A stretch of DNA of 64,000 bases. Source: Macrolepiota albuminosa (taxonomy: Eukaryota > Basidiomycota > Agaricomycetes > Agaricales > Agaricaceae). The notes beneath the pieces are model-generated. The model saw nothing but the letters and a program-made list of their open reading frames with translations. It was not told the DNA's origin and searched no databases. Shown piece after piece: positions 1-12,641 of the stretch. A program made the position numbers and the translations under genes. Positions within the stretch are counted from its first letter, which is position 1. Every line of letters begins with the position of its first letter. The stretch is taken from positions 1-64,000 of the forward strand of contig JAMWFC010000124.1 in NCBI GenBank assembly GCA_027475525.1, given 5' to 3'.

Positions 1-245
1 AGGTAAAAAATCACTCCTACATCAAAAAGATCACGTCTGTGTTGGAGTCCTGAAGGGACACCCCGACCTTGCTTTGTCCCTTTGTGTGCTTATGGCCAAT
101 GTTATGGCCACTGGCCACCTATCATCATTCATCCATTGTTCAAAACATATATTGACCCTTATGCAGTACCTATATATATACTACGATATTCTACATGAAC
201 TCTCTGTTGGAATCCTATCCGATAGCAGCAATACACTAGGTGTGT

Positions 246-248
246 CAA
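246..248. repeat. Target-site duplication CAA, left
   Basis: CAA directly precedes the CACTG terminus and matches CAA at 36851-36853. Joining the two flanks without the element restores a plausible empty site with CTAGGT and ACCTAG arms around the insertion point. Confidence 0.7.
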
Positions 249-299
249 CACTGCTGGCAGTGGAAGCTGTTTCCTTTGGAAAAAGTAAAAAAGAAACAT

Positions 300-630
300 G
301 TTATGCAACTTCCATGACATGTTTCCTTTAGAAATATGTAAGCATTCTCTCAGTGTAAAAGTTGAGAAAATGTTCACCTATTTCCTGACTGATTTCTGTT
401 GTAGAATAACACCTTTTTACTATCCTTTTCCCAGTGTAAGCAGACTGGAAATACTTGTAATTGTTCTTCCCATGTTTCTCAAAAATATAAATATCATATT
501 TCCCATAGAAATAGGCTTCAAAAGATTCAACCTCTTTCCTCAAATGTTTCCCTTGGATACTTTCATTGTTTTTCTTTGTGAAATATGACGTGAAAATCAT
601 AACACATATCCAATAGAAATATGTTGGAAA
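300..630. repeat. Subterminal AT-rich motif region of the left arm
   Basis: Related short motifs recur: TTTCCTTTAGAAATATG at 322-338, TTTCCCATAGAAATAGG at 499-515, TCCAATAGAAATATG at 609-623, and CAGTGTAA at two places. The mirror copies lie at 36469-36799. CACTA transposases bind subterminal repeat arrays, so a binding role is plausible but not shown. The open frames in this stretch are not credible genes. Confidence 0.4.
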
Positions 631-1124
631 GAAATAAATTTCAATTTTCAGAGTTAAATTGTCATGGAAACAGGAATCGACTCGATCAGGGAGCCCTTGA
701 AGGAGTCAATTTGAGAGTCGCCAGCGACTCGGCAGCAACACAATCAGAGAGACGATCAACGTCAATAAGTTGTAACGCAAACAATTGCTTTGAGGCTCAT
801 GTAACACGCACTATGAAAGTTATTTTGACAGTATTGCTATTTCACGTACATACACCGGTTGCATGGCTTGCAGACAGACTGATAAGTATGACATGTTAAT
901 TGTGTCAGCAGTAACGTGTGTCAGTGTTAGGTAATTCGTAGAAGAGTAGGTATGCAGAGGAAATACTCCTGTATAGTCTGAGACAAGTATGCACTCTGCT
1001 CAAGGCACATGTGGCGGAAAGGGAATGAGATACTATGTGTGATGTAAGAAGCATGATACAGTCTCTGAGTAATCGGTGTCTTTGGTGGCTACTGACTTCC
1101 AGCAGAACGTGGGTACCATTGCGG

Positions 1125-1351
1125 CTACTGGCTCAGGATCATGCGCACGAAAGATTCATAGTTGACGTTGCTGTCCCTGTCATGGATACAGAAGAAAATT
1201 TAGTGTCAGTTTTCCCAATCAAAATGCACAAACGCAGTTGGTGATGAGGGATATAAAACGATAGGAGCAGACTTACAGGCCAATTTGCATGCCTTTCAGC
1301 AACTCATCAGCTCCTTCATCCATCATCTTTTCTCCCCAATTGCGTGAGAAC
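1125..1351 (-). pseudogene. Captured calmodulin C-terminal fragment (left arm copy)
   Basis: This is the mirror of 35748-35974. On the minus strand an exon reading GEKMMDEGADELLKGMQIG is followed, after an intron-like GT..CAG stretch, by NYESFVRMILSQ and a stop. This corresponds to the end of calmodulin, with its last EF-hand loop and C-terminus. The loop has lost several calcium ligands. Upstream exons are absent. Confidence 0.55.
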
Positions 1352-2331
1352 GTATTTTAGCTGGTGAAATAAGAATGTCGGGACTTTTGGTACCTGTAAA
1401 TGGAGTGGTCGGCGTTGGGATCTCTTGACACATAAGGTTGTCGACATCGTGCATGGAGAGCTCAAGGATCTCAGAACAAGTCAATGAGTAAAGCAGAAAA
1501 CCCACCGAGTAAATGAAAGAGTGTTGTTGTGGTCCCCTGGGTCATCGCGAATGAGAAGCTGCATTGCAGTCCACTGAGTTCAGTCTTGTTCCGTGTGCGG
1601 AGCTCAACGGCAATACCTGTCATGTCTTTGATTGCACGCTTCAGCTTGCTGGCCAAGTCCAGACTTCAGGTCATCACAATGAACCCAAGTGTGGTGCACG
1701 TGTATTAATTAGCAAGACACAATGGTAAAGAATGCAAGACATACGAGAAACATCGGTGACCCTCCTCCTCGTTGATGAGAGTGACTCGCTGGTGAGAGCA
1801 GCCTGGTTGATAGAGATGTTGATTGACTCTGTGAGACGGCGGTCCTGCAAGGGCAAGCCACTGATCTTGGAAGACATATTACCAAGGTGAGGTTGATTTC
1901 GAACTATCGCGTTTGACCTTTCTCATGAGGTGAGTGCAGGAAAGTTGATCATTCATGTTGGACATGGTCTGCGACACTGGATGATTTGGTATGCCAGTGA
2001 GAGAGGTGTACGTTAGGTTCAAGATAACTTCCTTGGTCTCCAATTGCAGGGCGGGTTGAACTTCAGTAAAAAGCGAGATGAAGATGTGATGTGGGGGAGG
2101 TGGTGAGAACAAGGATGTGGGAAGCGGTGAAGAACAAGGACATTGTTGATCGTCACGATTGATTTGGACTGACTTACATATGTAGCAACAAAGTTTGGAA
2201 TGACATGCCCACCTGAGACAAAGATACTTCAAGCGATGTGCAACATAGAAGTTAGCATTCCATGCTCCGTGCTCAGTCAGGAAAAGAGTTTATTGTAGAT
2301 ACCTAACACAGACTAGTATTACGGGTATAAT

Positions 2332-3488
2332 TCAATATGAAGTAGACATTGTGTTCTCGTTGTCGGTTGGATGAGGATGAAGTAGAATAGAGGACACCAA
2401 TGTCTGCGCAAACTGGGAGTACAGATTCAAATTTGTTACAAGTTGACTTGCCTGATACAGAGTTGCAGCATTGTGTTCGTTGACGCCTCTCAACAATGGC
2501 GAGGAAGCCTTAAGTGCCGCTGGAATGTGCGCAGGTGTCAGAGAAGGGACCTGTGTGTTGAGAGGGTTATCATCCTTAGTCGGAGAGGACGGCGCAGTTG
2601 CGGTAACTGCCAAATCAATGGCACCCCTCAAGACCTCAAAGACACTCCTCACATCACCCGTCATAGCCGCAATCTTCTTCGTAAGGAGCATCAACGTAGG
2701 AGGCGGCAAGAACTTTTTCGCCGCTACAGCAGACTTTCCTTCATCATCAACATCAACATAAAGAGGTTGTAGCCAAGAGTGAAGAATTTGCTGCAGTTGA
2801 TTGGGTGTGTACGGAGCAAAGTGGCGCGTGCGGACATTACTGGCAGCTGTGACTGAGGATGTAGATGCAGAGGAAGAAGTGAGGGTATGTGTGTTGGCAA
2901 TGCCGATGAGTTGGACAGTAGATGGGGTGGAATCAGGCAATGAGAAGAGAGAAGTGAGTGATTGTGTCGTGGGTGTGATGTGATCGAGTTCATCAAGAAC
3001 TATGATGCTGAAGGCAACACCAATTAATTTTGCTGGAATTCCAAGGAATAGAGACTGACCATTTAGAATGATGATGTGATAAAAGAATCTCGACAGCATC
3101 TCTTCCCTTCGACTTCTAAGATCGCCCAGCCGACTTTGTTTTTTGTCTAACCTCAAGGTCTTCTAATTTGAGCATTGGTACTGTTGCATGTAGAGCGCAG
3201 AAGAGCACGAGCACGAGTATGGAGAGGCAGAAGAGCAGATGGAGGAGTTGGAGGAGGAGTGATAGCCAGCTTCCCAATTTGACTAACAGGGGTGGCAGGC
3301 GATGTAGAGAGTTCGGTATCTGTGGTATCTTCATGAGATTGCTTAAGATAGCACATGTTCAAGCACCTACCTGGCCTTGAGCGAACGGGTGTGACGGGTT
3401 CTGTGGGTCTGCATTCGTTGACGCCTCTCAACACATATAGGAAGTCAAGAACAAACAAGGAGTATGATCGCCGATTCATTTGAGTCAC
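2332..3488 (-). pseudogene. Captured CDC6/ORC1-like AAA+ ATPase fragment (left arm copy)
   Basis: This is the mirror copy of 33611-34767; see that entry for the domain description. It reads on the minus strand. The 20-bp direct repeats that bracket the fragment lie at 2476-2495 and 3414-3433. Confidence 0.6.
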
Positions 3489-3789
3489 TCATCCATCACA
3501 ATGCGCTCTCAGACTCTTTTCAAGAAATTGGTGTGTTCTCCTACTTATATATATGCAGACTGAAGCACAACCTGTTATTGATATTTCTTGTACATGAACT
3601 TACAAAGTCTGCAGGCTTCAGACTTATCACTGATAAAACCAGAGCTGAACTCGCTGAACCGCACACTCTATCCAACCAAACTCAGTACTTGTTATGTAAC
3701 TTGTGGAGACAAATGTATATCATAATATCATAAATTGTGTTGACAAGAAAGAAAACCTCAGAGCTTTAGAGCGGTAGTTTCTAAGAACC

Positions 3790-6700
3790 TCAAAGGTAAG
3801 TATTTACAACAGGTAAATGAGGCAATTCTACACTCACCCACGACAAGGATACAATGACGGTTGCATCTTCTCCTTCCCAGGATATGCAATGCTGAGCAAA
3901 GTGAGACTCGATGTCATCAAGGCAGCAGACTTCCAGAGAGGACTCTAAATCTGTTCCCCACAGTGAAGCTCTGAGACAAGGGAAATCGGAGTATGGATCA
4001 TGTTGAACTTGGATCCGTTTAATTGAGCGACCAACAAGCCACTTTCCTTGAAGGCTGTTACACTGTGCGATGGCAGATTCCTGGAACTCGACAACTTGAT
4101 CAATGCAGAATGGAATGTTGCTGTTGATGCGCAGTACACCGCTGTTTCCTTTGTGGCGGTTGAGTGCAGTGAAAGATCGATTGTTCACCATTGTGGAGTT
4201 TGAGAACATTGCATAAGCTGGGATGAGAGCATTAGGTCCAAGGACTTTCTGGAATGCAATTCGTAGAGGGCCAGGTAGTATCTCTCGTTTGTAGCCAACA
4301 TGAGAACCAGAGAGGTCATCATCATCTAATGTTGAATGAACATCTTGAGTGTCCAAAGGGCTACAAATCTGAGAGGGCATAAGCAACTTAAACATGTCAT
4401 AACATGCACGTATTGGTTGAGGACAAGTTGATTTTGTGAAGAAAGCGCGAAGGTTTGTCAAACGGTGCCATGATCTGGAAATGGTCTCTTCATATTCACC
4501 TAGGAGCCGTGTTACAAATTAACCTCAACAGGGCAAAGATCAGTATTCTAGTATCTTACCTTCTTTATAGTTTGTTGAAAAGCGTTGCAGAATCCCAATC
4601 ACACGTTCATAGGGATAAGCCCACCACCCATGTACAGGACCATACATTTGGAAGTATTCAGGTAGATGAAGGGCAATGTGATGGTTTGGATGGCACCTAT
4701 ACTCTGGAAAAAGGTTTTTCAACTGTTCGCGGTACTTAACCATATGGAAGATGTAGGCATCCGCATGTCGAGGGGACATGACTTGCGAAGATGCAATGAC
4801 AATCACAGACAAAAGATGCATTGTGAGTCGAAGAAGTTCCTGTCGGCGCTGAAATCTGGCACCTTCGAAGCTGGAATTACTCCATAACCGAATAAGAGTA
4901 ACTGGCAGGTATAATGAGCCAATGATGCGCCACTGATCTGATTTGAGCTTCCCGCAGGATGGGGTTCCAAGCGCATGAGGTGGTGACTGAATCCAAGAAG
5001 GTTTGACCAGGCTCTCTATATCTTTCCAGAGGACCTCCATCTCCTTGATGGTGAAGACAATACCATGTTGAAGGTGAGGAAGGTTTCTATCTTCACTGTT
5101 GCTTCCATCCAAGTCAGCAATTCCAATTCTTTTACTTCGCCTCAAGCGCTGAAAACAAGAAATAAGTATCTGCAGGGTTGGAGATCTGATGGCGTACCCA
5201 GTCAAGGAGTCGCTCGGCAACATGCATTTTTGTGAGAGGTTTGGTTGGAAGGGGTAAAGACGCATCTTTGCCTTGGGCGTCAACTGTCATTGGGATGCAG
5301 CCAATACCCTTTGCAACATAAATGAGAGAAGCTAGATGGGCATTACTCCACCGCTTGACCGTCTGTTTCAAGGCGATATGATCATTTTGGTCGAATTCAA
5401 TAGGTGTTTCCATCCAACGAATAATTTTCCGAACGCTTGTCTGTTCTTGAGGAGCTGCAGGAATGGGATTTTGAGGTGAATCTGATATCTCCACACGAAG
5501 TGACTCTAAAAGGGTTTGATGACCATGAAGTCGATTAGACGGATTGTAACCAAGAACCCCTTGAAAGTGCTCCTTGATTAATCCAAGAAACAGATTGTGC
5601 ATAGGGTCAATGATCAGGAAACGTGCAGGCTCGTAATATGGAAGACGAAGAAGTTCAGACCACCGAATGCCAGATGTGTCAAAGGACCTCTGTGCAGCTG
5701 CGTTTGAAGGTGCTGATCTCCATCTTTCTGCAAGCTGACGGCATTCTTCATTTGTTCGGCGGATCCAGGATTTGACATTAATGTCATCATATGTGTGATT
5801 GAACCTGGTACACCAGCACATAGAGCAGAAATACCGATGACTATGAGATGAAAAACCACCAACTTTTCGAGCTGCAGGTAAGTCACAAACCACTGCAACA
5901 AGAGCTGCCAAGACGAGACGGCCTACATCATAACTTGCAGTACGCGTGAAAAAGGTTCCATTCCATAGTTCAAGGAAGTCATCAACCAAGGGACGCAGAT
6001 ATGGATTTATCTGGGATTTCGATGGTTCTCCAGAAATGATTCCTGCAAGAAACATGTTTTCAGGTTTGTTTCGCACCTCGATTGGTAAGTTGAGGCATGA
6101 AACAGTGATTGCACCGATGGACACCTTCTTCCCAGCTTGTTTGTTTCCCAGCGGATTGAACCAATCCACACTGACTGCAAAGAGATAACGACCAGCATCT
6201 TTTCCTCCAGACATGCTGAAGTGTGTCGTTCCATCAGGACCTTTGAAATTTTGGATGACTGAACCTTGGAAAATGTCGTTAAGAAGTCCATCAGGCAATT
6301 CATTTTTCATCCGATCCCAAGCACTATCCATCATCGTTTCGAACCCTTGACGAGAAAGAACGCCAGCAAGCCAGTCCTTAAAATCATAGGAAATGTATGG
6401 CTTGATCGGGACGTAGATTGTACGACCTTCAATCTGTTTCTGGCAAACGAGAGCTCTGTTGCAAGCTGGGTGCCCGTAGGTCTTACGCTGACAAGTTTTG
6501 GGGTAAACAGGGATGCCATTATGAATAGTAGGCGCGTATATCTCATGACATTGGGAGCATGTAGCATAGATCGTTTTTTGGCTGTCAAGATTAAATTGGT
6601 CTGTGGAAGTTCGAATATCGCGTGGAAAATCACTGAGTATTGACTGGAAGTAGGGAAGGGATTCAATATTTGGAAGAAAGGACTGGATGCCAAGGGTGGA

Positions 6701-7594
6701 GGCAATAAGATTGTTTACGAGAGAAATGGCCTTGAGAACAGTTGTTTGAATGATAAATTGCGTTATTTGAAACAGCCAGGAACAACCTCGCCGAGGTAAG
6801 TTGAGAATGACGCTGCAGGTGACGGCCATGAGGATAGATATCTGGACCAAGGGCTTGCATTTCTGAAGGCTGTCAACAAAGTGATGACCTGACAATAACA
6901 CAGGTAAGTCCATGACTTGAAACAATAATTTCACTGCATGCTCACTAGTATCGTATCTTCTTCCTGAAGGAGCCCCTTTGCCCAATTCTCTCTTCAATAC
7001 CTCGCTCCAATATACCTTGATTTTTCCAAGCTTTTGCAATGACTCCTGAACCCTGTTCTCCAATTCTCTGTGGATCCCAAGTAACCTCTCATCGCCACCA
7101 CAGCCTGCCTGGACCAGCCTGAGTTTATCGCTCTCAGTATGAAAACGTGCTTCAATGGCATTGAGGTCATTAACGACTCCACAACCGTCAACATTATACT
7201 CCGGTGACAGGGAAGGCAATGAATGAGTGAGCGATTCAACCTTTTGAACGAGACCATGTAGTTGCTTGTCCATTTCCTCCAGGACCTTCGGTGTTCGTCC
7301 ACTTGGTGTTGAGCGAGTCGGTTCCAGTGGGGGATATACTTGACCTGCAGCAAGGGCAGCCACAATCTCTGTCTCTTGTGATCGAATGGTCCGGTCCTCG
7401 GTTTCAAGTGCCTGCTGAAGACCATTTTCTCCAAGGTGCAGTGATGCAAATTCTTCTGTAAATTTTGCACGTTGATCGTCAGCTTGATGTATGTTCCAAG
7501 TGCATCTAGGAAGATGATAGCCTTGCCCATTTTCTTCAAACTTTTGGAGGCACCCATGAGTGGTACATAGACATAGTTTCAGAGGGGGAGGCAT
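3790..7594 (-). CDS. Tnp2-type (Plavaka group) CACTA transposase
   Basis: This is the DNA transposase expected to cut and rejoin the outer element at its CACTG ends. The start chosen is the Met at 7594 (MPPPLKLCLC); a longer in-frame start exists at 7735. Two introns are visible: 5149-5197 (49 nt) and 4500-4559 (60 nt). Splicing gives about 1,231 residues. Order: an N-terminal Cys/His cluster, a coiled linker, the block SVDWFNPLGNK, the family hallmark DPMHNLFLGL, then VHGWWAYPYERVIG and GEYEETISRSW in the last exons, typical of fungal Tnp2 proteins. The reading frame is uninterrupted over three exons, so the gene may be active. It sits just inside the left inverted repeat. The exact DDE residues were not assigned. 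Confidence 0.85.
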
Positions 7595-7741
7595 GGAAAA
7601 GGACAAGATCAGTCTTCCTTGAAGTGAATATGGAGGAACACAAACAAGGCAAGAGATAAAAGGGGAAATCAACACGATTGCGATAGCCGACAACATGTCG
7701 TGCCATTGCTTCTTTGAGTGTTCAAAAACGGTCAAATATCA

Positions 7742-8131
7742 TAACCTGGGGGTCCAGAATATAGATTCGTCTGTGGAAGGTGCAGGCCGCTATGTACAAT
7801 AGTATAAGTGTATAAGTACTTACAACAAATATACAAGTTGAGAGATCAGGAAAGACAAGACTAAATCCGAATCTAATTGTGTCGCGATATTGTATTGCGA
7901 GTTAATTGGCGTCTGGGACGTTAAGAACTTCTACGAACAGGCTAAGGACAACATCCTAGTAATGTAGAACACATATCTACTCATCATCTTGCGCTGTGAA
8001 GGAAAGTTTTCAGCCGCCTTGAGAAGGTTCCACCCTGTAGACCATTATATACCCTACCTTGTACGTGAGCTCAATCCGGCGACATCTTTCTGAATGCCCC
8101 AAGAGGTCTTACGCCCCCTTAGGGGTATGAA
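7742..8131. other. Spacer without recognisable gene
   Basis: This stretch between the transposase 5' end and the C2-related remnant holds only short open frames on both strands and no repeat I could pair. It probably contains the transposase promoter. Confidence 0.4.
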
Positions 8132-8189
8132 TTGTGGTTCGTCCTTCGTTCCTGCTCTTCCTTCCTACCTTTGTACTGGTGGGCCTGTG

Positions 8190-9840
8190 GTCTAAACCTA
8201 AACGAACCTTTTGACGCCAACACGACAACAGGTGAACACGTTGACCTCTTGGAGCTCGACTTACAGGCTGTAAAGAAACCAAAGCTGACTGTCGTTGCAT
8301 CCGTGCGTGACCTTATTGTCACCCATCTCTCCACTGAAATTGTCTACTGTGACTTGGCTGCACATTCCAGCGTTTTGCGTGTCCATAAAACGTGATGCTT
8401 TCAGAAGATCGACAGATACTGTATCTGTAATAACCTAGTATTCACATCTCCACTCATTTCTCAGCTATTGAGGGAGTCATTCATGAGCAAATACCCTTCC
8501 CTTCATGACTACGCCGCCTGGGAATGTGGGATGGCGGTTAGACGCTAGAGGGCGATCACAAGCAATGAAATGATTTATTTCACGTCTGATTTGTCGCATC
8601 CACCATGTGCACCGTGTGAACTTGATGTCCGGAACCGAGTTCTGGTATCATCTCAACAATTGTTCCTCATGGCACTGCAGTCTCTTGCGTCTTCTTTTGA
8701 GCTTGACCTATGGATGAGTCGAAGTAAGTTCCTATTTCCTGCTTGATCACTATGCTAGTGTCACCAAGTCCCTGTTACTTTACATGTAAGAATGTTACAA
8801 ATTTATTGAATGTACAATCACGTCTGCTCATGATACGGGTGCAAGGATTGCGCCTCATGCGCCCTGAAAAGGTCTGGCAGCCTATCGTCACTGTCCAAGT
8901 GGACCAGCATCACTGTCATGAGACTAAAATGGGTGTTGACGGTCAGAATCCAAATCTGAAGCAAGGTTTTGAGTTGTACGTCTTGATTTTTAATCACAAA
9001 GCAGTCGAACTTCAACTAAATTGACAGTATGTTGCCAAACGCGCTATATCCAGTCGAGGAAGACCACAGAACTATCAAGATACGCTTGCCCACATGCATT
9101 GCGCCATCAGCTCCGCACTCGCATACATGGATACACGATATTTCTCTCTTTGCTCCCACTTCACACGGAGAAGATCGGGATATGACATTCGTTGAGAGTG
9201 TCTTGGCCTCATTCACGACGTATAATGAACTCAAGAACGCGAGGACTGGATCGGAGTTTGAGAAGGTGTTTTGATGGACTTGTGTCGGGTGGTATGGTAA
9301 GTCACTCCAACGTTGTCCTTGTGCCTTTCTCTCACCTCCAACCTACTAGCTCGTAGCCCTAGGCACGTACGCACCCTCTCATATCACCCACAGTGTGAAC
9401 ACCTCAGTATTCGCTATTGGCCCCGATGCAGTCTTTGATGTCGAATCATATACACGCAGTGCAATCGCAGCAAGCAGCGTGTGCACCGGACTCGGCATCG
9501 CATGCGATGCGTGGTTTCTCCTCCGGTACACCTGGGCTCCTCTCCCTACCTTCATTGTACGTCCTTCTACTCTCCCTAGCCACCCCCCAAAATTGCCGCC
9601 ACCACACAGACCTGCGCACGCGACATCTACTCGACATACATGTCCTTCTCCCTCTCCGCATGTGTTCCCGCACTCTGCCTGTTTCTCTCGGCCCTTGCAC
9701 TCATGCTCTTTATGGCCCTCGTGTCGTTTGCAGTGTGGCCTGCTAGCGTTGGCCATGTGTTTTGGCATGGGCGCCGTGATGGCACTGCAGTTTCTTGTGT
9801 ATGGTGCGGTATGGGCTGGTGATTGTGTAGGAAATGGGCC
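8190..9840 (+). pseudogene. Decayed C2-domain/membrane protein remnant (host-derived)
   Basis: Pieces of one agaric multigene-family protein appear in order but in changing frames. About 8200-8340 reads VDLLELDLQAVKKPKLTVV. About 8820-8990 reads LLMIRVQGLRLMRPEKVW, a C2-like beta segment. About 9210-9270 reads TTYNELKNARTGSEFEKVF. About 9390-9560 reads TSVFAIGPDAVFDVESYTR followed by a hydrophobic stretch. After an intron-like gap, 9627-9770 encodes a second long hydrophobic helix (SLSACVPALCLFLSALALM). Stops and frame changes separate the pieces, so it is not translatable as one protein. It lies between the transposase and the WD40 gene and looks like host sequence captured by the outer element. 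Family assignment rests on memory of similar agaric proteins. Confidence 0.45.
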
Positions 9841-9884
9841 AGGGAAGTGGGCAGGGCGTTCAGGCGTGTGATTCGAGTGGGGGA

Positions 9885-10800
9885 TGGAAGGTTTGCTGAG
9901 AAGAGTCATGCGAATGAGACAGAAAAGATACAGAGATGAGTGGGGAGGCCTGTTTGATCGGATAATGTTTTCACTTATTTTACTTATTGTATTGAATCAC
10001 TTCCCATCAAATTTGCGTATAGCGTTATTTGAGATGTATTTGCTTTACTATCTGGTATTAACTGTTGAAATTCTATTGAACATGCTCTATGAGAAGGTCC
10101 AATGGCGGTCGTAGTAATCAGACTCGGAGATCGCATCCGAATTCAGAAGATACGATATCGATGTTTAAATGTGGAGCAGAGAAATCACAGCATTCATTCC
10201 TCACCCACCATTCAAAAAAGCCATACATTCCGATCGCTTCCTTCTCATCCTGATTTTAACCCCTGGATGTATGGCAAACTACAGATGAGGCACTCTTATC
10301 AAAGACGTCCTATCCCATGAAGCTATCAAGTTCGAGACTTTCTCTCTTATATACGCCTGAGTCTAGTCTACACAACGGATGATGATAGTAGATACACTAT
10401 TGGTAGCCTGAGCACTGGTAAAGGTTGGTTGAAGAGGGGTTGAGATTGTGCTAGTAACAGACAAAACCAACGGCGAGGCATTTATTGAGAAGTCTTCGCC
10501 TTGACTTCCAAAGTTAACAGAGGTCTGGGCAGCTTGGTTAATGTTGCTCCCAACATGACCAACAAACTTGACCCAGATTCAGTGAAGTACTAATGGTTAA
10601 CAGAAACATAAACCTACCTGCCAGAAATGAGGCATCCAAAACGAGTGGGTGGTTAACAAAATAATCGGCAGTGATTGGAAAAACCACACAAGCAGGGTAT
10701 CAATCAGGGTGCGATTTTTGGTTTGTGATGGACGGACTGGATTTTGATATGCTTGAAAGTTGGGTGTTCCAAGTCTGTCGACAAAAGTATAATCCTAATA
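9885..10800. other. Spacer without recognisable gene
   Basis: Only short overlapping open frames are present, none with a recognisable domain. The stretch lies downstream of the membrane remnant and downstream of the convergent WD40 gene. Confidence 0.4.
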
Positions 10801-10802
10801 AA

Positions 10803-12200
10803 TTAAAAAGGTAAAGATGAGATAACATTCCAGCTGGCACGAATGGAACTCACAACTTTCTCCCATACATAAATTGTGGGCTTGTTGCTGGAAGAACCAG
10901 ACACGATGAGATGCCGATGGTCACCGAGGCTAACAGCTGCAATAGCTTGAAACCTATCAGAGGCTACAATATGGTTAGTCCAGAAACAATAATGGAAGCA
11001 AGTTAGCTTACGATTCTCCGAAATCAGCTCCTGACACAGCCTATCTGTGGCTAAGTCAATGATTTGGACAAATTGTTGATCACTTCCACAAACAGCAAGC
11101 TTGCCACCTTCAGCATAAGCTACACCTTTGATGACTCGCTCGATAGATTTTGAGGCAATTGAGGAGTGAAAATTCCCTGCAGGGAAGCGATAGAGATCGA
11201 AGTTATTGGTACAGAGATTGTCAACGAGTAACATACTCCCATCTGGAGATATGGCTGCGTTCCCGCTGTGGCCAAATACTTGAACATCACCTCAATAAAT
11301 GACAAATAAGTACCTGAGTACTTACATTCCACCTAAAAGTAATCGTCTCCATTCAATTGTTGAATCTTCACCATTTTGGCAGATGCTAATCTTCAATGTT
11401 AGAAGTCTGCAGCGTTGTTTATAGTCAAATTCTTACATCTCGCCTCCTTCGAGAAAACAGGATAGAAGGTATCGTTTTCCAGATCCAAAAAAATGCAGAG
11501 AGCGAGGTATATCTGCATTATTAACCTCCCAAAGAAGGATTAGGGTTTCTAGACAGACATGAGAACATGTGCAAGCAGGTGGATGTGGATTCTTACTTCT
11601 GCGAAGCTTGAACACTTTGATTTGACCAGAGTGGCTAGCAAGAGCAAGTCTTCCATTAACATTATCGTATGCTTGAGCCTCAACAGGATCATTAACGTTA
11701 AATGGAAAAAAGGTTGTCGCCTCATTCCAAACAAACTTCTGACAAATGGATTGACTATTAGCAGATGCTTCTAAGAAAGAGCAGAAAATAAAGCTTACCG
11801 TTCCTTCCATTGCTTTAGGACAGAGCGTATGAGATCCTCTACCGGTACCAATACTAATCCAGTCCGAAAAACCCTCAGGGGACAAATCGTGATGCAGCCA
11901 CTCTATTGATGTGATCTGTGCCCAGTTTGGGCTTTGCAACGTTTGGATGCATTGTGAATTGGTGAGATCCCACACTCGGACAGTGTCATCATCACCTGTA
12001 CACTTGCAGTGTCAGTAAATATTTGTTGTTCAGAATAAGAGCTCAGACCTCCAGAAAGTAAGACGCGACCATTTGGAGAGAAAACTAAGCAATTGATTGC
12101 TTCCTGAGAGCCTTCAAGTCGGTAGCGAAGACTGTAGAATCGAGACTATGTGGAAGACATAAGAGACACCATACTTGTTGTTTAGGTATTGACCTACCAT
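10803..12200 (-). CDS. WD40-repeat protein, transposon cargo
   Basis: This is predicted to fold as a beta-propeller; its partner is unknown. The first exon is the bare ATG at 12198-12200, followed by an intron to 12147 and then SRFYSLRYRLEGSQEAINC. Repeat signatures follow in order: SPNGRVLLSGG and DDDTVRVWDL (split by an intron), WISIGTGRG, ALASHSGQIKVF, then GGKLAVCGSDQQ and VSGSSSNKPTIYVWE near the C-terminus. At least five short introns are needed, including a 48-nt in-frame one near 11545-11592. A 28-nt stretch near 11790-11820 looks like an intron but is too short, so it is probably read through. The gene is oriented like the transposase and looks intact. Agaric genomes carry many such WD40 paralogs. 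Its position inside the inverted repeats makes it cargo or a functional partner. Confidence 0.75.
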
Positions 12201-12260
12201 AGAACACAAAAAAGTTCAGAGGTCCGACAGTCTCGTTCTACTTGAATGTCATGCTGACAT

Positions 12261-12340
12261 CCGAAAACAAACAAGGACAAGAATATTTTGTTCCGAAAAC
12301 AAACAAGTACAAGAATGTTTTGTTCCAAAAACAAAACAAG
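12261..12340. repeat. Tandem repeat, 32-bp unit, 2.5 copies
   Basis: Units start at 12261, 12293 and 12325 (partial). Each reads CCGAAAACAAACAAGGACA followed by an AT-rich half. The array lies between the WD40 start codon and the KDZ insertion point, so it may be part of the WD40 promoter. Confidence 0.75.
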
Positions 12341-12347
12341 AGGAGCA

Positions 12348-12355
12348 CGTCTTGG
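12348..12355. repeat. 8-bp target-site duplication CGTCTTGG, left
   Basis: This is a perfect match to 26133-26140, directly outside the KDZ terminal repeat. KDZ/Zisupton elements are known for 8-bp duplications. Confidence 0.75.
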
Positions 12356-12433
12356 CACCTAAGGCAGGTCGGTATTTGCTTCTTGATGGCAGATTAGGGT
12401 GGTTGTTTGTGTTAAGAGTAATATGCCTAAGAG
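12356..12433 (+). repeat. KDZ terminal inverted repeat, left
   Basis: It pairs with 26055-26132 in reverse complement. Conserved blocks are CACC, GGCAGG, CGGTA, TGCTTCTTGATGGCA, TTAGGG, AGTAAT and GCCTAAGA. Confidence 0.7.
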
Positions 12434-12641
12434 ACGACCGGTTGAGCGTTTGAGCTTCTATTTCTAAATATAGGACCGTATCAGATCTGTCGATACCGGG
12501 TGAAATGTGGTGATACCTACCTCCATACCGCGACCTCTGCTCATACCTCCAACCGCACCTCCACACCGTGAATCCCAGACCTCTGATCCATTGATGACTT
12601 AGGAATTTTTTGATGTAAGTCTTTGTCCACTCTTTCCAACA

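Larger units (their letters stand above)
249..3715 (+). repeat. Left terminal inverted repeat of the giant element
   Basis: This 3,467-bp arm matches 33384-36850 in reverse complement. I found two single-base differences: 261 (T) against 36838, and 801 (G) against 36298. The outer 400 bp are AT-rich with recurring motifs such as TCCAATAGAAATATG, perhaps transposase-binding subterminal repeats. The inner part holds broken host genes (CDC6, calmodulin) read on the minus strand. The inner edge at 3715 lies 75 bp beyond the stop of the transposase. Confidence 0.9.

Noticed and set aside
8109..8334. Minus-strand open frames overlapping the C2-related remnant
   Set aside because: They are shadow frames of the plus-strand remnant without domains.
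9379..9909. 176-codon minus-strand open frame
   Set aside because: It is the antisense of the membrane-protein remnant; its Pro/His-rich composition is a by-product.
11790..11820. A 28-nt GT..AG stretch in the WD40 gene as an intron
   Set aside because: It is shorter than any intron seen here (47 nt and up), and the frame stays open through it.
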